Of a stretch of 64,000 nt of DNA, positions 51,791 through 62,360 are shown in pieces; the stretch's first letter is position 1; each line of letters begins with the position of its first letter. The translations under genes and the position numbers were made by a program. The notes beneath the pieces were generated by a model. That model was not told the DNA's origin. It was given only the letters and a program-made list of their open reading frames with translations, and searched no databases. The stretch comes from Gillisia sp. UBA3175 (GTDB taxonomy: Bacteria > Bacteroidota > Bacteroidia > Flavobacteriales > Flavobacteriaceae): assembly GCA_002364325.1 (NCBI GenBank), contig DEXV01000003.1:783229-847228 (forward strand), read 5' to 3'.

Positions 51791-54322
51791 ATGGCTGAAG
51801 GAGAAAAGTTAATTCCTATCAACATTGAAGATGAAATGAAATCGGCTTATATCGATTATTCGATGTCGGTCATTGTGTCACGTGCGCTACCTGATGTTCG
51901 TGACGGATTAAAACCTGTACATAGAAGGGTTTTATTCGGGATGCATGAATTAGGTATTAGAGCTACCGGTGCTCACAAGAAATCTGCTAGAATTGTTGGG
52001 GAAGTATTAGGTAAGTATCACCCACACGGAGATACTTCTGTATACGATGCTATGGTGCGTATGGCTCAGGAATGGAGCTTGCGTTATATGCTTGTAGATG
52101 GTCAAGGTAACTTTGGATCTGTAGATGGGGATAGTCCAGCTGCGATGCGATATACAGAGGCCAGAATGCGCAAGATGGCCGAGGACATGTTAGCTGATAT
52201 TGACAAGGAAACAGTAGATCATCGTTTAAACTTTGATGATACCTTAGAAGAACCAACTGTACTGCCTACTCGTGTTCCTAACCTTTTAATAAATGGTGCA
52301 AGTGGAATTGCAGTAGGGATGGCAACCAATATGCCACCTCATAATATTTCTGAAGTTATTGATGGTACCATTGCGTACATTGAAAATAATGACATAGATA
52401 TAGACGAGCTAATTACACATATAAAAGCTCCCGATTTTCCTACTGGTGGGATAATCTATGGTTATGATGGAGTAAGAGAAGCTTTTAAAACCGGAAGAGG
52501 TAGAGTAATGATGCGTGCTAAATCCAGTTTGGAAGAAGTAGGTGGAAGAGAAGCAATTATTGTTACAGAAATTCCTTACCAAGTTAATAAGGCAGACATG
52601 ATCAAGAAAACTGCCGATCTAGTTAATGAAAAGAAAATAGACGGAATTGCAACCATACGTGATGAATCTGACAGAAATGGAATGCGCATCGTATACATAC
52701 TTAAACGAGATGCTATTCCAAACATCGTATTAAATACACTATTTAAACATACAGCGCTTCAAACAAGTTTTAGTGTGAACAATATTGCACTTGTTAAAGG
52801 GCGTCCTGAAATGTTAAACTTAAAGGACATGATCCGTCATTTTGTGGATCACCGTCATGAAGTTGTTGTAAGACGTACTCAATACGAATTACGTAAAGCT
52901 GAAGAAAGAGCACATATTTTAGAAGGATTGATCATTGCTTCAGATAATATAGATGAAGTAATTGCTTTAATTCGTGCTTCCAGTAATGGGGATGAAGCTC
53001 GTTCTAAATTAATAGAGCGATTCAATCTTTCAGAAGTTCAGGCCAAGGCAATTGTAGAAATGCGATTGAGACAATTAACTGGTCTTGAGCAGGACAAGTT
53101 ACGTTCAGAGTATGATGAGATATTAAAAACTATTGAAGATCTTAAGGATATTCTTGATAGAAAAGAACGTCGTATGCAGGTTATTACTGACGAATTGTTG
53201 GAAATCAAGAACAAATACGGAGATGAACGCAGGTCTGTTATAGAATATGCAGGAGGAGATCTAAGTATAGAAGATATGATCCCAGATGAGCAAGTGGTAA
53301 TAACCATTTCTCATGCAGGATATATTAAGAGAACTTCACTTACAGAATATAAGACACAAAATAGAGGTGGAGTTGGACAAAAAGGATCTACAACAAGAAG
53401 TGAAGATTTCTTAGAACATCTTTTCTCTGGGACTAACCACCAATACATGTTGTTCTTTACGCAAAAAGGTAAATGTTTCTGGATGCGAGTTTATGAAATT
53501 CCCGAAGGAAGCAAGACCTCAAAAGGTAGAGCAATTCAAAACTTGATCAATATTGAGCCAGATGATAAAGTGAAGGCTTTTATATGTACTCAAGATCTTA
53601 AAGACGAAGAATATATCAATAATCATTTCGTTATTATGGCCACTAAAAAAGGTCAGGTTAAGAAAACTGCTTTAGAACAATACTCAAGGCCAAGAATAAA
53701 TGGTATAAACGCCATTACTATTCGTGAAGATGATGAATTGTTAGAAGCTAAGCTAACCACAGGAAAAAGTCAAGTTATGCTTGCAATAAAAAGTGGTAAG
53801 GCAATTAGATTTGAGGAAGAAAAAACCAGACCAATGGGTAGAAATGCCTCAGGGGTTCGTGGAATTACTTTAGCTAATGATCAAGATGAGGTTGTTGGGA
53901 TGATCGCAGTAGATGATATGGAAACTGACATTTTGGTAGTATCTGCCAATGGTTATGGTAAGCGTTCGCCATTAGATGATTATAGAATTACAAACCGTGG
54001 AGGAAAAGGTGTAAAAACAATTTCCATCACAGACAAGACTGGTGAATTAGTTGCGATTAAGAACGTAACCGACAGCGATGACCTAATGATTATCAATAGA
54101 TCAGGCCTAGCCATTAGAATGGGTGTTGAAAATTTACGAGTGATGGGTAGAGCTACACAAGGAGTTCGACTTATTAATTTAAAGAACAACGATGCTATTG
54201 CTGCGGTAGCAAAAGTTATGCAAGATGAGGAAGTAGAAGAAGTGTTAGATGAGGCAGTAGACCCTGATAACATTGACGAAAATTCTGATGGCACAACATT
54301 TGCTGATAGTAATGAAGAATAA
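51791..54322 (+). CDS. gyrA: DNA gyrase subunit A
   Basis: Breakage-reunion subunit of gyrase, 843 residues. Catalytic Tyr121 is in [10 protein letters not shown]; the quinolone region reads [19 protein letters not shown] with Thr82 at the E. coli Ser83 position and Asp86 at Asp87. The C-terminal beta-pinwheel (about 500-810) has [11 protein letters not shown] (a gyrase-A box, QRRGGKG-like), marking it as GyrA rather than ParC (at 29702). The acidic tail is typical. The ATATTTTG near 51761-51768 is close to a -7 box. A TPR protein gene follows after 22 bases. Confidence 0.96.
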   Translation: MAEGEKLIPINIEDEMKSAYIDYSMSVIVSRALPDVRDGLKPVHRRVLFGMHELGIRATGAHKKSARIVGEVLGKYHPHGDTSVYDAMVRMAQEWSLRYMLVDGQGNFGSVDGDSPAAMRYTEARMRKMAEDMLADIDKETVDHRLNFDDTLEEPTVLPTRVPNLLINGASGIAVGMATNMPPHNISEVIDGTIAYIENNDIDIDELITHIKAPDFPTGGIIYGYDGVREAFKTGRGRVMMRAKSSLEEVGGREAIIVTEIPYQVNKADMIKKTADLVNEKKIDGIATIRDESDRNGMRIVYILKRDAIPNIVLNTLFKHTALQTSFSVNNIALVKGRPEMLNLKDMIRHFVDHRHEVVVRRTQYELRKAEERAHILEGLIIASDNIDEVIALIRASSNGDEARSKLIERFNLSEVQAKAIVEMRLRQLTGLEQDKLRSEYDEILKTIEDLKDILDRKERRMQVITDELLEIKNKYGDERRSVIEYAGGDLSIEDMIPDEQVVITISHAGYIKRTSLTEYKTQNRGGVGQKGSTTRSEDFLEHLFSGTNHQYMLFFTQKGKCFWMRVYEIPEGSKTSKGRAIQNLINIEPDDKVKAFICTQDLKDEEYINNHFVIMATKKGQVKKTALEQYSRPRINGINAITIREDDELLEAKLTTGKSQVMLAIKSGKAIRFEEEKTRPMGRNASGVRGITLANDQDEVVGMIAVDDMETDILVVSANGYGKRSPLDDYRITNRGGKGVKTISITDKTGELVAIKNVTDSDDLMIINRSGLAIRMGVENLRVMGRATQGVRLINLKNNDAIAAVAKVMQDEEVEEVLDEAVDPDNIDENSDGTTFADSNEE

Positions 54323-54344
54323 ACAAACAAAAACCAAATTTAGA

Positions 54345-55595
54345 ATGAAAAAGAATGTTATAACAATAGGATTATCATTACTATCTGTAGTAGCAATTGC
54401 ACAAAAGAAAGAAGTGCGTGACGCTGGAAAGGCAATCGATAAAGGAAGTTATGCTGAAGCAAAAACTTTTTTAACGCAAGCTGAGTCCTTATTAGGAGAA
54501 GCAAATGATAATTTAAAGGCAGAGTTTTACTTGTACAAAGGAAAAGCATATTTGGGTACAGGTGAGGGAACTTCTGTTGCAGATCTTATGTTGGCTTCAG
54601 AAGCTTTCAAAAAAGCTAAAGAATTAGGAAACGAAGATGCCAAAACAGGTATAGATAATGTAACAAATAGTTTAATTCAAAGTGCTATCAAAGATCAGAA
54701 TGCTGAGAATTATTCTGAAGCAGCAAAAAAATTGTATGCTGGCTATCAGTTAAATGAAAAGGATACGGTTTACTTATATTATGCCGCTTCTAACGCAGTT
54801 ACCGCTAAAGATTATGATACTGCACTTAAGTATTATGAGAACCTTAAAGATCTTGGATTTACAGGAATCGAAACTCAATATGTTGCAATAAACAAATCTA
54901 CGGGTGAAGAAGAAGTAATGTCAAAAGTTGAGCGTGATCTTATGGTGAAAACTGGAGATTATATTAAGCCTCAAGATAGAGTAGAACCTTCAAAATCTGG
55001 TGAGATCACTAAGAATATCGCTCTAATATATATTGAGCAAGGTAGAGAAGATGAGGCTGTGAGTGCTTTAAAAGAGGCACAAAAAGCCAATCCAGATGAT
55101 GCTAGTTTATTACAAACTGAAGCTGATATGTATTACAAAATGGGTAAAAAAGATAAATATAAAGAGCTTATGGAAGCTATAGTTGCAAAAGATCCTAATA
55201 ATGCAACTTTATATTATAATCTAGGTGTTACTGCTTTTGAAATGGGCGATAACGAAGGAGCTGTTTCTTACTACGAAAAAGCTTTAGAAATAGATCCTAA
55301 AATGACCGAAGCTCGTTTAAATATTGCAGCTGCTATTCTTTCTAAAGAAGCTAAGATCGTTGAAGAAATGAACAAGCTTGGAATGAGTAAAGCAGATACT
55401 AAGAAATATGATGAGTTAGCGCAAGATCGTAAAAACATTTATCGCGAAGCACTCCCTTACTTAATTACTGTAATGGAAAACGATGCTGAAAACGTGGAAG
55501 CAATTCGCACTTCAATGAACATCTATTACCAATTAGGAGAAACTGAAAAGGCTGATGCTCTTCAAGCTAAAATTACAGCTAAGGAACAAAAATAA
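54345..55595 (+). CDS. tetratricopeptide-repeat exported protein
   Basis: The ATG at 54345 gives 416 residues starting MKKNVITIGLSLLSVVAIAQ, a signal peptide; frames starting earlier overlap gyrA. The mature part is a helical TPR solenoid: clear repeats include YAEAKTFLTQAESLL (about 40-55), EDEAVSALKEAQKANPDDASLL (about 240-262) and NEGAVSYYEKALEIDPKMTEARLNI (about 306-331). It is probably periplasmic and scaffolds other proteins. Only 22 bases separate it from gyrA, so they may be cotranscribed. A terminator follows. Confidence 0.88.
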   Translation: MKKNVITIGLSLLSVVAIAQKKEVRDAGKAIDKGSYAEAKTFLTQAESLLGEANDNLKAEFYLYKGKAYLGTGEGTSVADLMLASEAFKKAKELGNEDAKTGIDNVTNSLIQSAIKDQNAENYSEAAKKLYAGYQLNEKDTVYLYYAASNAVTAKDYDTALKYYENLKDLGFTGIETQYVAINKSTGEEEVMSKVERDLMVKTGDYIKPQDRVEPSKSGEITKNIALIYIEQGREDEAVSALKEAQKANPDDASLLQTEADMYYKMGKKDKYKELMEAIVAKDPNNATLYYNLGVTAFEMGDNEGAVSYYEKALEIDPKMTEARLNIAAAILSKEAKIVEEMNKLGMSKADTKKYDELAQDRKNIYREALPYLITVMENDAENVEAIRTSMNIYYQLGETEKADALQAKITAKEQK

Positions 55596-55617
55596 GAGTT
55601 TAAGATTATAAATTATT

Positions 55618-55650
55618 AAAAAAGGCTGTCAGAAATGATAGCCTTTTTTA
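55618..55650 (+). terminator. intrinsic terminator after the TPR gene
   Basis: AAAAAGGCTGTCA pairs with TGATAGCCTTTTT (one G-U pair) around a GAAA loop, followed by T. A-rich left flank suggests use on the minus strand too, for the C40 gene ending at 55666. Confidence 0.88.
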
Positions 55651-55665
55651 ATATCGATTAATATA

Positions 55666-56415
55666 TTATATAATTTTTTTGATCACCCTTAATTGATGGG
55701 TATGCCTTTTTAATTCAGTATTAAATATTCCGGAATGGTCAATTCTATCAATTCTAACCTTGCCATTTACATGTATTATATAATTATCTTGCATGATAAT
55801 ACCCACGTGAGTAATGACACCTTCAGCATTATCAAAAAAGGCCAGATCTCCTGGTTCACTTTCTTCAATAAAACTTAAAGCTTCTCCTTGAGTGGCTTGC
55901 TGTGCAGCATCTCTTAGTAAAGAATATCCATTAATCATATAGACCATTTGCGTTAACCCGCTACAATCTATTCCAAAAGGTGTTTTTCCACCCCACATAT
56001 ATGGAGTATTAAAATAGAGAAGGGCGGTTTCTACAAGATTTATCTTTTCTTTTATACCAGTAATATATGCACCATCAAAGGAATTTGTAAGTAGGGTATT
56101 GCTATTTAAAGTAGCACCCATTGGGATTGCAGTTAGGTTTCCAGAGGCATCGGTTAGATACTCAATGATATTTGAAGAAAAAATTCTCTCTTCAGCATCC
56201 AATTCAAAATACTGAGATTCGTCTAATTTAAAAAATTGCCTGTTATCTACCCAACCCTCATAAGAATCGAATGCAATACGAATTCGGCTCCATTTACCAC
56301 GTTCTTCTAGAATTTTAAAATGATCCCCATATAGAATCTGGGTAACCATTTCTGAAACATCGGCCGGTTGACTTCTAACTGGCACCATGCTTAAGTTGCA
56401 TATTCCGTATTGCAT
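55666..56415 (-). CDS. C40 family peptidase (SH3b plus NlpC/P60)
   Basis: A 249-residue putative peptidoglycan endopeptidase. An SH3b-like domain (about 1-65, GICNLSMVPVRSQPADVSE) and a second SH3-like part (about 70-125) precede the NlpC/P60 domain (about 125-249) with catalytic Cys151 (GIDCSGLTQ), His203 (ITHVGII) and His215. There is no signal peptide, odd for a wall hydrolase, so it either acts inside the cell on recycled muropeptides or leaves by another route. It follows the thiolase gene by 23 bases on the same strand. Confidence 0.9.
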   Translation of the reverse strand: MQYGICNLSMVPVRSQPADVSEMVTQILYGDHFKILEERGKWSRIRIAFDSYEGWVDNRQFFKLDESQYFELDAEERIFSSNIIEYLTDASGNLTAIPMGATLNSNTLLTNSFDGAYITGIKEKINLVETALLYFNTPYMWGGKTPFGIDCSGLTQMVYMINGYSLLRDAAQQATQGEALSFIEESEPGDLAFFDNAEGVITHVGIIMQDNYIIHVNGKVRIDRIDHSGIFNTELKRHTHQLRVIKKII

Positions 56416-56438
56416 TAATTTTAACTTGCTAATTTAAC

Positions 56439-57617
56439 TTAGTCTCTTTGGATAACAATTGAAGAGGCACCACCACCACCATTACAGATAGTTGCAGCTC
56501 CAGTCTTGGCATTGTTTTGCTCTAATACATTTAATAAAGTGATAATAATTCTAACTCCAGAACATCCTAAGGGGTGTCCTAAAGAAACAGCTCCTCCATT
56601 AACATTGGTGTTCTTGTCTGTTAGACCTAATAATTTCATGTTAGCCAATCCAACTACAGCAAAAGCTTCGTTGAATTCGAAAAAATCTATATCCTCCTTG
56701 GTCATCCCTGCTTTTGCTAATGCCTTTGGTAATGCTTTAGATGGGGCAGTGGTGAATCGTTTTGGTTCATGAGCTGCATCAGCAAAACTTTTAATACTAG
56801 CTAAAACCTTAAATCCTAATTCATTTGCTTTTTCACGACTCATTAGAACTACAGCACCGGCACCATCATTAATTGTGGATGCATTAGCAGCAGTTACAGT
56901 TCCGTCTTTTGAAAAGGCAGGACGTAAAGAAGAAATTTTATCCATTCTTACATTCTTATACTCTTCATCTTCACTTATAACTATTGGATCTCCTTTTCTT
57001 TGCGGAACTTCAACTGGAACTACTTCATTTTCAAATTTTCCTTCTTTCCATGCATTAGCAGATCGCTCATAAGATTGAATAGCAAAGGCATCTTGATCTT
57101 CTCTTGTAAAACCATGTTCGGTAGCACAAAGATCTGCACAAGTACCCATAGCATTATGATCATAAGCATCAACAAGACCATCTTTTTGCATTCCATCTAT
57201 CATAGTAGCTGGCCCAAATTTTTGACCATTTCTAAGGTATAGATAATGAGGGATCAAACTCATATTTTCCATTCCTCCTGCTACCACAATTTCTGCATCT
57301 CCTAACATGATTGCCTGTGCACCTTGCATAACGGCTTTCATTCCACTAGCGCAAACTTTATTTATGGTAGTACATGGAACTGTATCTGGTATACCTGCTC
57401 CTAATGCGGCCTGTCTAGCAGGAGCTTGTCCTACTCCAGCTTGTACCACGTTACCCATTAATACCTCATCCACCATTTCTGGTTTTAATCCTATTTTATT
57501 TAAGGCTCCTTGAATTGCGATAGATCCCAATTTTGTTGCAGGTACTGTAGAAAGACCTCCTAAAAAACTACCAATTGGTGTTCTAGCAGCGCTTACAATA
57601 ACAACTTCTTTATTCAT
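56439..57617 (-). CDS. acetyl-CoA C-acyltransferase (thiolase)
   Basis: A 392-residue thiolase II-type enzyme joining or cleaving acyl-CoA with acetyl-CoA. The acylated Cys89 lies in INKVCASGMKAV, His348 in GHPLGCSG and Cys378 in ICNGGGGAS. The loop lengths match acetyl-CoA acetyltransferases (AtoB/PhaA-like) as much as fatty-acid 3-ketoacyl thiolases; no fadB-like gene is next to it. The C40 peptidase gene follows after 22 bases, so they may share a message. Confidence 0.95.
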   Translation of the reverse strand: MNKEVVIVSAARTPIGSFLGGLSTVPATKLGSIAIQGALNKIGLKPEMVDEVLMGNVVQAGVGQAPARQAALGAGIPDTVPCTTINKVCASGMKAVMQGAQAIMLGDAEIVVAGGMENMSLIPHYLYLRNGQKFGPATMIDGMQKDGLVDAYDHNAMGTCADLCATEHGFTREDQDAFAIQSYERSANAWKEGKFENEVVPVEVPQRKGDPIVISEDEEYKNVRMDKISSLRPAFSKDGTVTAANASTINDGAGAVVLMSREKANELGFKVLASIKSFADAAHEPKRFTTAPSKALPKALAKAGMTKEDIDFFEFNEAFAVVGLANMKLLGLTDKNTNVNGGAVSLGHPLGCSGVRIIITLLNVLEQNNAKTGAATICNGGGGASSIVIQRD

Positions 57618-57704
57618 AGCTTAAAATTTTAATTTCTCTTGATGCGAATTTAGTGATTTTATAAAGAACAAACCAAGGCTTCTAAGTGCACCATGTTTTT
57701 TTAC

Positions 57705-57712
57705 TACATTTG
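57705..57712 (+). promoter_or_regulatory. -7 box TACATTTG before the HD phosphohydrolase gene
   Basis: Exact TAnnTTTG match ending 19 bases before the ATG at 57732. It lies inside a longer frame starting at 57693, so it decides for the later start. Confidence 0.6.
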
Positions 57713-57731
57713 GATAATACTATCTACTTAC

Positions 57732-59777
57732 ATGAACAATTTCGTAAATAACTTCTATAAAAATCAAGCATTATTCTATAAGATCTTCCTATTTATAATT
57801 ACTGCTGTTCTAATTGTTTACTTATTACCCAAAGCAGGGAAATTTAAATATGAAATTACCAAGGGGAAACCATGGCAATATGAAAACTTATACGCTCCTT
57901 TCGATTTTGCAATATTAAAGGCCGATGAAGAAATTGTAAAAGAAAAGCTTCAGATAAATAGCAATCATATTCCATATTACAACTTTAATGATGATGTTGT
58001 AAAACAAGTAAAATCTAAGGTTCCTGAGCAATTAATTAAAATATTTCCAGATAGTATACTTGAAAATAGAAAACGACAATTTTCTGTATTTATCGACAGA
58101 ACTCTCGATAGAATTTATGAAAACGGGATATTACAGGAACCAAAACCTGCAGATATTAATAAGCTCATTTATTTAAAAAGAGGAAATGAAGCCTTTGAAA
58201 TTAACTATGATAAGATATTGCTTCAAGACGAAATACGGCAATATTTAAATGTTCAAATAAATTCGAATAAGCTTTCCGCATTTAAGCCAGATCTCTTAGA
58301 ACTGTTCTACAACATTATAAAACCCAATGTTACCTTCGATTCGGCCTTAACTCAAAAAGAATTAGATGGTAAATTAAATGCTATTTCCTATACAAGAGGA
58401 AGCATAGAACGCGGCACAATTATAATATCTAAAGGGGAAATTGTAGAAGGGGAAACACTAGATATTTTAACCTCATTAAAGGCTGAATATGAATCTCAGG
58501 TATGGAGTGACTCCAGCTATAATTGGATTCTTTTTGGCTATAGCATTTTAGTTTGTCTCGCTTTACTTATGCTTTTATTATTCATTAGAAGAAATAGGCG
58601 AGATATTTTTGATAATAATGTAAAGGTTTCTTTTATTTTTTTCAACCTCTTACTAATGGTTTTCCTAACCACTTTAATAGTAAGGTTCGATGCTAAATAC
58701 GTGTACATCGTTCCCTTATGCATTTTGCCGTTAACTCTAAAAGCTTTTTTCGATTCCAGACTAGGATTGTTCACGCATGTTATTACCGTGCTTATTCTAG
58801 GATTTGTAGTACCAAATAGTTACGAGTATATGTTCCTGCAGATCATTGCAGGGATCGTTACCATACTTACTCTATCAGAATTGTATAAAAGGGCTAATCT
58901 ATTTATCTCTGTTGGGCAGATCACCTTTATTTACATCTTAGTATATTTTGCTTTTACGATTATCCAGGAAGGGAATATTCAAGATCTAAATTCAGAGATG
59001 TTCCTCACTTTTATTTTAGGAGGACTTGCGACACTTTTTGTACAGCCACTTATTTATATCTATGAAAAACTCTTCGGATTGGTTTCTGATATGTCTTTAT
59101 TAGAATTATCTGATACTAATTCGAAACTATTAAAGGAGCTGGCAGAAAAAGCTCCTGGAACCTTTCATCATTCTTTAAATGTTGCAAATTTGGCTGAAGC
59201 TGCAGCAAATGAAATTGGTGCTAATGCTATGTTGGCTAGGGTAGGAGCCTTATATCATGATATTGGAAAGATGGAGAATCCAACTTATTTTTCTGAGAAT
59301 CAAACCAGTTCTGTAAATTCTCATGATGAGCTATCGCCGGCAGAAAGCGCAGAAGTTATAATAAACCACGTTATTCATGGGATAGAAATTGCCAGAAAAA
59401 ATAACCTTCCAGACAGGGTAATAGATTTTATTAGAACCCATCATGGTACTACCATGGTATATTTCTTTTACATGAAAGAAAAGGAGATGAATGAAAAAGT
59501 GTCGGCTAGAGATTTTAGATATCCGGGACCAATTCCATTTAGTAAAGAAACAGCTATTTTAATGATGTGTGATAGCGTAGAGGCTGCTAGTAAAAGTTTG
59601 AAAGAGCCAACCACTGCCAAGATCGACGATTTCGTAGAAAAAATAATAAGCAAGCAAATGGACGATTCTCAATTCCTAAATGCCAATATTACATTTAAAG
59701 AAATTCAGCTTATTAAAAAGGTTCTGAAACAAAAATTAAAGAACATTTTTCACTTACGAGTAGAATATCCAGAATAG
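57732..59777 (+). CDS. 7TM-HD family phosphohydrolase (PgpH/YqfF-like)
   Basis: The ATG at 57732 gives 681 residues starting MNNFVNNFYKNQALFYKIF. An N-terminal membrane helix (about 15-35) is followed by an extracytoplasmic 7TMR-HDED-type domain (about 45-265), seven membrane helices (about 270-470) and a cytoplasmic HD domain (about 485-680) with HHSLNVANLAEAA and ALYHDIGKMENP (HD pair) and a further IRTHHGT. In Firmicutes the homologue PgpH degrades cyclic di-AMP; that is the likely role here. The gene meets the convergent GreA-like gene with no gap. Confidence 0.92.
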   Translation: MNNFVNNFYKNQALFYKIFLFIITAVLIVYLLPKAGKFKYEITKGKPWQYENLYAPFDFAILKADEEIVKEKLQINSNHIPYYNFNDDVVKQVKSKVPEQLIKIFPDSILENRKRQFSVFIDRTLDRIYENGILQEPKPADINKLIYLKRGNEAFEINYDKILLQDEIRQYLNVQINSNKLSAFKPDLLELFYNIIKPNVTFDSALTQKELDGKLNAISYTRGSIERGTIIISKGEIVEGETLDILTSLKAEYESQVWSDSSYNWILFGYSILVCLALLMLLLFIRRNRRDIFDNNVKVSFIFFNLLLMVFLTTLIVRFDAKYVYIVPLCILPLTLKAFFDSRLGLFTHVITVLILGFVVPNSYEYMFLQIIAGIVTILTLSELYKRANLFISVGQITFIYILVYFAFTIIQEGNIQDLNSEMFLTFILGGLATLFVQPLIYIYEKLFGLVSDMSLLELSDTNSKLLKELAEKAPGTFHHSLNVANLAEAAANEIGANAMLARVGALYHDIGKMENPTYFSENQTSSVNSHDELSPAESAEVIINHVIHGIEIARKNNLPDRVIDFIRTHHGTTMVYFFYMKEKEMNEKVSARDFRYPGPIPFSKETAILMMCDSVEAASKSLKEPTTAKIDDFVEKIISKQMDDSQFLNANITFKEIQLIKKVLKQKLKNIFHLRVEYPE

Positions 59778-60230
59778 TTATCGCACCTCTAAGATCTTAA
59801 TATCATGTTCATTTATTGTAAAACTATCTCCGGCTTTTTTGCCTTTTAGTTTTTCGTAAATAGGAGCTTCAGTAGAAATTACATGCACCAAACTGCCATC
59901 ATCCATTTTTATATTACCTAATCCACAAGCAATAAAATAGAAACTCTTTTCGGTTTCTATTATGCTTCCAAATTTAACGATTTCACTATAATGATCACGA
60001 TCTACCTTATTCAAGGTAAGTTTCATATTTTGGGCGGTATCTAAATATTTGGCATACTTCTCAAAATCTCCAAGAAGCTCACCCTTACTTCCTTCTTCAT
60101 CATAATCTGTATGAACATCATTGGCTACCATAGATTCTTTAATAGTATCCATTTCATCTTTGTATCGCGCTATTTGCTTATTTATTGCATCTAAACAATG
60201 ATTAAACAATTCAGTTTTATTTGGTACCAT
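59778..60230 (-). CDS. GreA/GreB C-terminal-domain protein
   Basis: A 150-residue protein. The N-terminal half (1-75) is a predicted helical hairpin (KTELFNHCLDAINKQIARYKDEM) and the second half (about 80-150) is the FKBP-like GreA/GreB C-terminal domain (VKFGSIIETEKSFYFIA, KLKGKKAGDSFTIN). It is shorter than typical GreA (about 158) and its coiled-coil tip has an acidic patch (YDEEGSKGE). It may bind RNA polymerase's secondary channel; a genuine GreA is expected elsewhere. Family call good, role inferred. Confidence 0.85.
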   Translation of the reverse strand: MVPNKTELFNHCLDAINKQIARYKDEMDTIKESMVANDVHTDYDEEGSKGELLGDFEKYAKYLDTAQNMKLTLNKVDRDHYSEIVKFGSIIETEKSFYFIACGLGNIKMDDGSLVHVISTEAPIYEKLKGKKAGDSFTINEHDIKILEVR

Positions 60231-60429
60231 ATCCTTTAATTTTCATAAAAATAGGCAACACTTCGTTCATGAAAGAATTTTTTGGAAAATATTAATAATT
60301 TAGAAATGAATTATATTTTTGCCACAAAAGGAGTCTGTAGCCCTATGTTTTACGGATATAAGTCTATTGATTACCTAAAATTATTTGATAAAAAATGTTT
60401 TATTAAAGCAACAATTTTATCAAAATATG

Positions 60430-60837
60430 TTAGCAAGCTACTTCGTGTTCCAATAATTGAATATTGCTGAACATACGTTCTTTTACAATATTCATCATTC
60501 GTTTATTTAATGCTGAAGAATTATCGATATAAATCAAATACTCTGCAACCGTAAATTGGCCAATGATTATTCCTTTTAGGCTGTTTCTGAATTTAATGTC
60601 TCGTTGAATGGCATTTTCAATAAAACTTAATTTCTTTTCTACCGAAAATGAATAATACCCATTTTTGTACTTCTTGATGTAATTTTTAAAAACTTCAACT
60701 AGAAGCTCATTTTGAAGTTTAACAACAGGGCGGAGGGTTTTGTTCTGGAATTGCTCATCAAGACTCATATTATCTGAAACTCTTGCCGAAGGAATTTCTG
60801 GTCTAAGCTCAAGCAAATCATTTTCTCGCTGATTCAT
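60430..60837 (-). CDS. conserved hypothetical protein, Flavobacteriia type
   Basis: A 135-residue soluble, mainly helical protein. The conserved part is NKTLRPVVKLQNELLVEVFKNY (about 32-53), then KKLSFIENAIQRDIKFRNSLKG (about 68-89) and NSSALNKRMMNIV near the C-terminus. I recall homologues labelled glyoxalase in Flavobacteriaceae, but no metal ligands or fold of a glyoxalase are visible. Function unknown. It is divergent from the succinate-semialdehyde dehydrogenase gene. Confidence 0.75.
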   Translation of the reverse strand: MNQRENDLLELRPEIPSARVSDNMSLDEQFQNKTLRPVVKLQNELLVEVFKNYIKKYKNGYYSFSVEKKLSFIENAIQRDIKFRNSLKGIIIGQFTVAEYLIYIDNSSALNKRMMNIVKERMFSNIQLLEHEVAC

Positions 60838-61001
60838 AGGTGTGGAGTTTCTTAAATTTAATAAATATTAAAGCTTGTTTTGATTGATTGGAAGTAACTT
60901 TTAAACCGATTTATAAACAGGTAAACTACAGTTAAAAGTGTCTTAATCGTCCCGAGCGTTTATCTCCTAATTTTTACCTTTAAGAAAATTCAATCAAAAT
61001 T

Positions 61002-62360
61002 ATGATCATTTCAAAAAATCCATATAACGGGGAAGAAATCGCTAGCATCAAGGAATTATCGAAAAAGGAAATAAATGATGCTTTAGCATTAGCACAAGAT
61101 AGATTTAAAACCTGGAGAAAAACAACTTTTTCCGAGCGATCTAAATTAATGTTAGCTGCTGCAAAAGAATTGGAGAAAAATAAGGCAGAATATGCTAAGA
61201 CCATAACACAAGAAATGGGTAAACCTATTTCGCAAGCCTTGGCTGAAGTTGAAAAATGTGCTTGGGTATGTAGGTATTATGCAGAAAATGCAGAAAAGCA
61301 ATTATCTAATGAAGTTATTAAGACAGACGCAAATAAGAGCTATGTGGCTTATGAACCAATAGGCGTTGTGCTTGCAGTGATGCCATGGAATTATCCATTT
61401 TGGCAAGTATTTAGGTTTGCAGCTCCCGCGCTTATGGCAGGTAATATTGGGATATTAAAGCATGCAAGCAACGTAATGCAATCTGCAGAGAATATTCAGA
61501 AAATATTTGAAAGAGCAGGATTTCCAAAAGGCTGTTTTCAAAATCTAGCCATTGGCAGTGATAAGGTAGAAGAAATTATTCGAGATCCAAGAATTAAAGC
61601 GGTTACTTTAACTGGTAGTAAACCGGCTGGAAGTGCAATAGCTTCAGTAGCAGGGGAGGAGATCAAGAAGACAGTTCTAGAATTGGGTGGTAGCAATGCG
61701 CTAGTGGTCTTTGAGGATGCAAATCTTGAAAAAACTGTCGATGTATGCGTGCAGGCAAGATATCAGAATACTGGACAAAGCTGCATTGCCGGTAAAAGGC
61801 TTTTACTTCAGGAAGAAATTGCAGAAGATTTCCTTGCTCTATTATCCAAAAAGGTAAGAGAATTAAAAAGTGGTGATCCTATGGAGGAAAACACCTATGT
61901 GGGAGTATTGGCGAGAGAAGATCTAGCGGAAGATCTAGAAAAGCAGTTAAAAGAATCTGTGAAACAAGGGGCTAAGATCCTGCTTGGAGGAAAAAGAAAT
62001 GGAAATTATTTTGAACCTACAATAGTCACAAATGTTTCTATGGACATGACGATCTTTAAGGAGGAAACTTTTGGGCCATTATTATCTGTGACAAATTTTA
62101 AAGATACAGAAGAAGCGATATCTCTGGTAAATTCATCTGCTTTTGGACTTGGTGTTTCTGTTTTTACTGAAGATCTAGATATGGCAGAAAAAATAGTTTC
62201 ACACTTTGATGATGGTGCAGTTTTTATAAATGAATTAGTGAAAAGTGATCCCAGACTTCCGTTTGGAGGAACTAAAACTTCTGGTTATGGAAGAGAACTT
62301 TCCATTCATGGGATCCATGAATTTATGAATAGAAAAACGGTTTATATCCATAAATTTTAA
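61002..62360 (+). CDS. NAD(P)-dependent succinate-semialdehyde dehydrogenase
   Basis: Oxidises succinate semialdehyde to succinate, the end of GABA breakdown. 452 residues, the short form common in Bacteroidota. Catalytic Cys261 (NTGQSCIAGKR), general base Glu227 (VLELGGSNA), and Asn130 (MPWNYPFWQ) are all present; the cofactor segment is LTGSKPAGSAIA. No GABA transaminase gene is adjacent, so another aldehyde as substrate is possible. Its stop overlaps the Nudix start in TAATG. Confidence 0.93.
   Translation: MIISKNPYNGEEIASIKELSKKEINDALALAQDRFKTWRKTTFSERSKLMLAAAKELEKNKAEYAKTITQEMGKPISQALAEVEKCAWVCRYYAENAEKQLSNEVIKTDANKSYVAYEPIGVVLAVMPWNYPFWQVFRFAAPALMAGNIGILKHASNVMQSAENIQKIFERAGFPKGCFQNLAIGSDKVEEIIRDPRIKAVTLTGSKPAGSAIASVAGEEIKKTVLELGGSNALVVFEDANLEKTVDVCVQARYQNTGQSCIAGKRLLLQEEIAEDFLALLSKKVRELKSGDPMEENTYVGVLAREDLAEDLEKQLKESVKQGAKILLGGKRNGNYFEPTIVTNVSMDMTIFKEETFGPLLSVTNFKDTEEAISLVNSSAFGLGVSVFTEDLDMAEKIVSHFDDGAVFINELVKSDPRLPFGGTKTSGYGRELSIHGIHEFMNRKTVYIHKF

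Noticed and set aside
60282..60470. 62-codon plus-strand ORF with a TATTTTTG box inside it (60314-60321)
   Set aside because: It overlaps the end of the conserved minus-strand gene at 60430, has no recognisable domain, and its start lies upstream of the promoter-like box. No tRNA-like or other RNA fold could be made from the sequence after the box.
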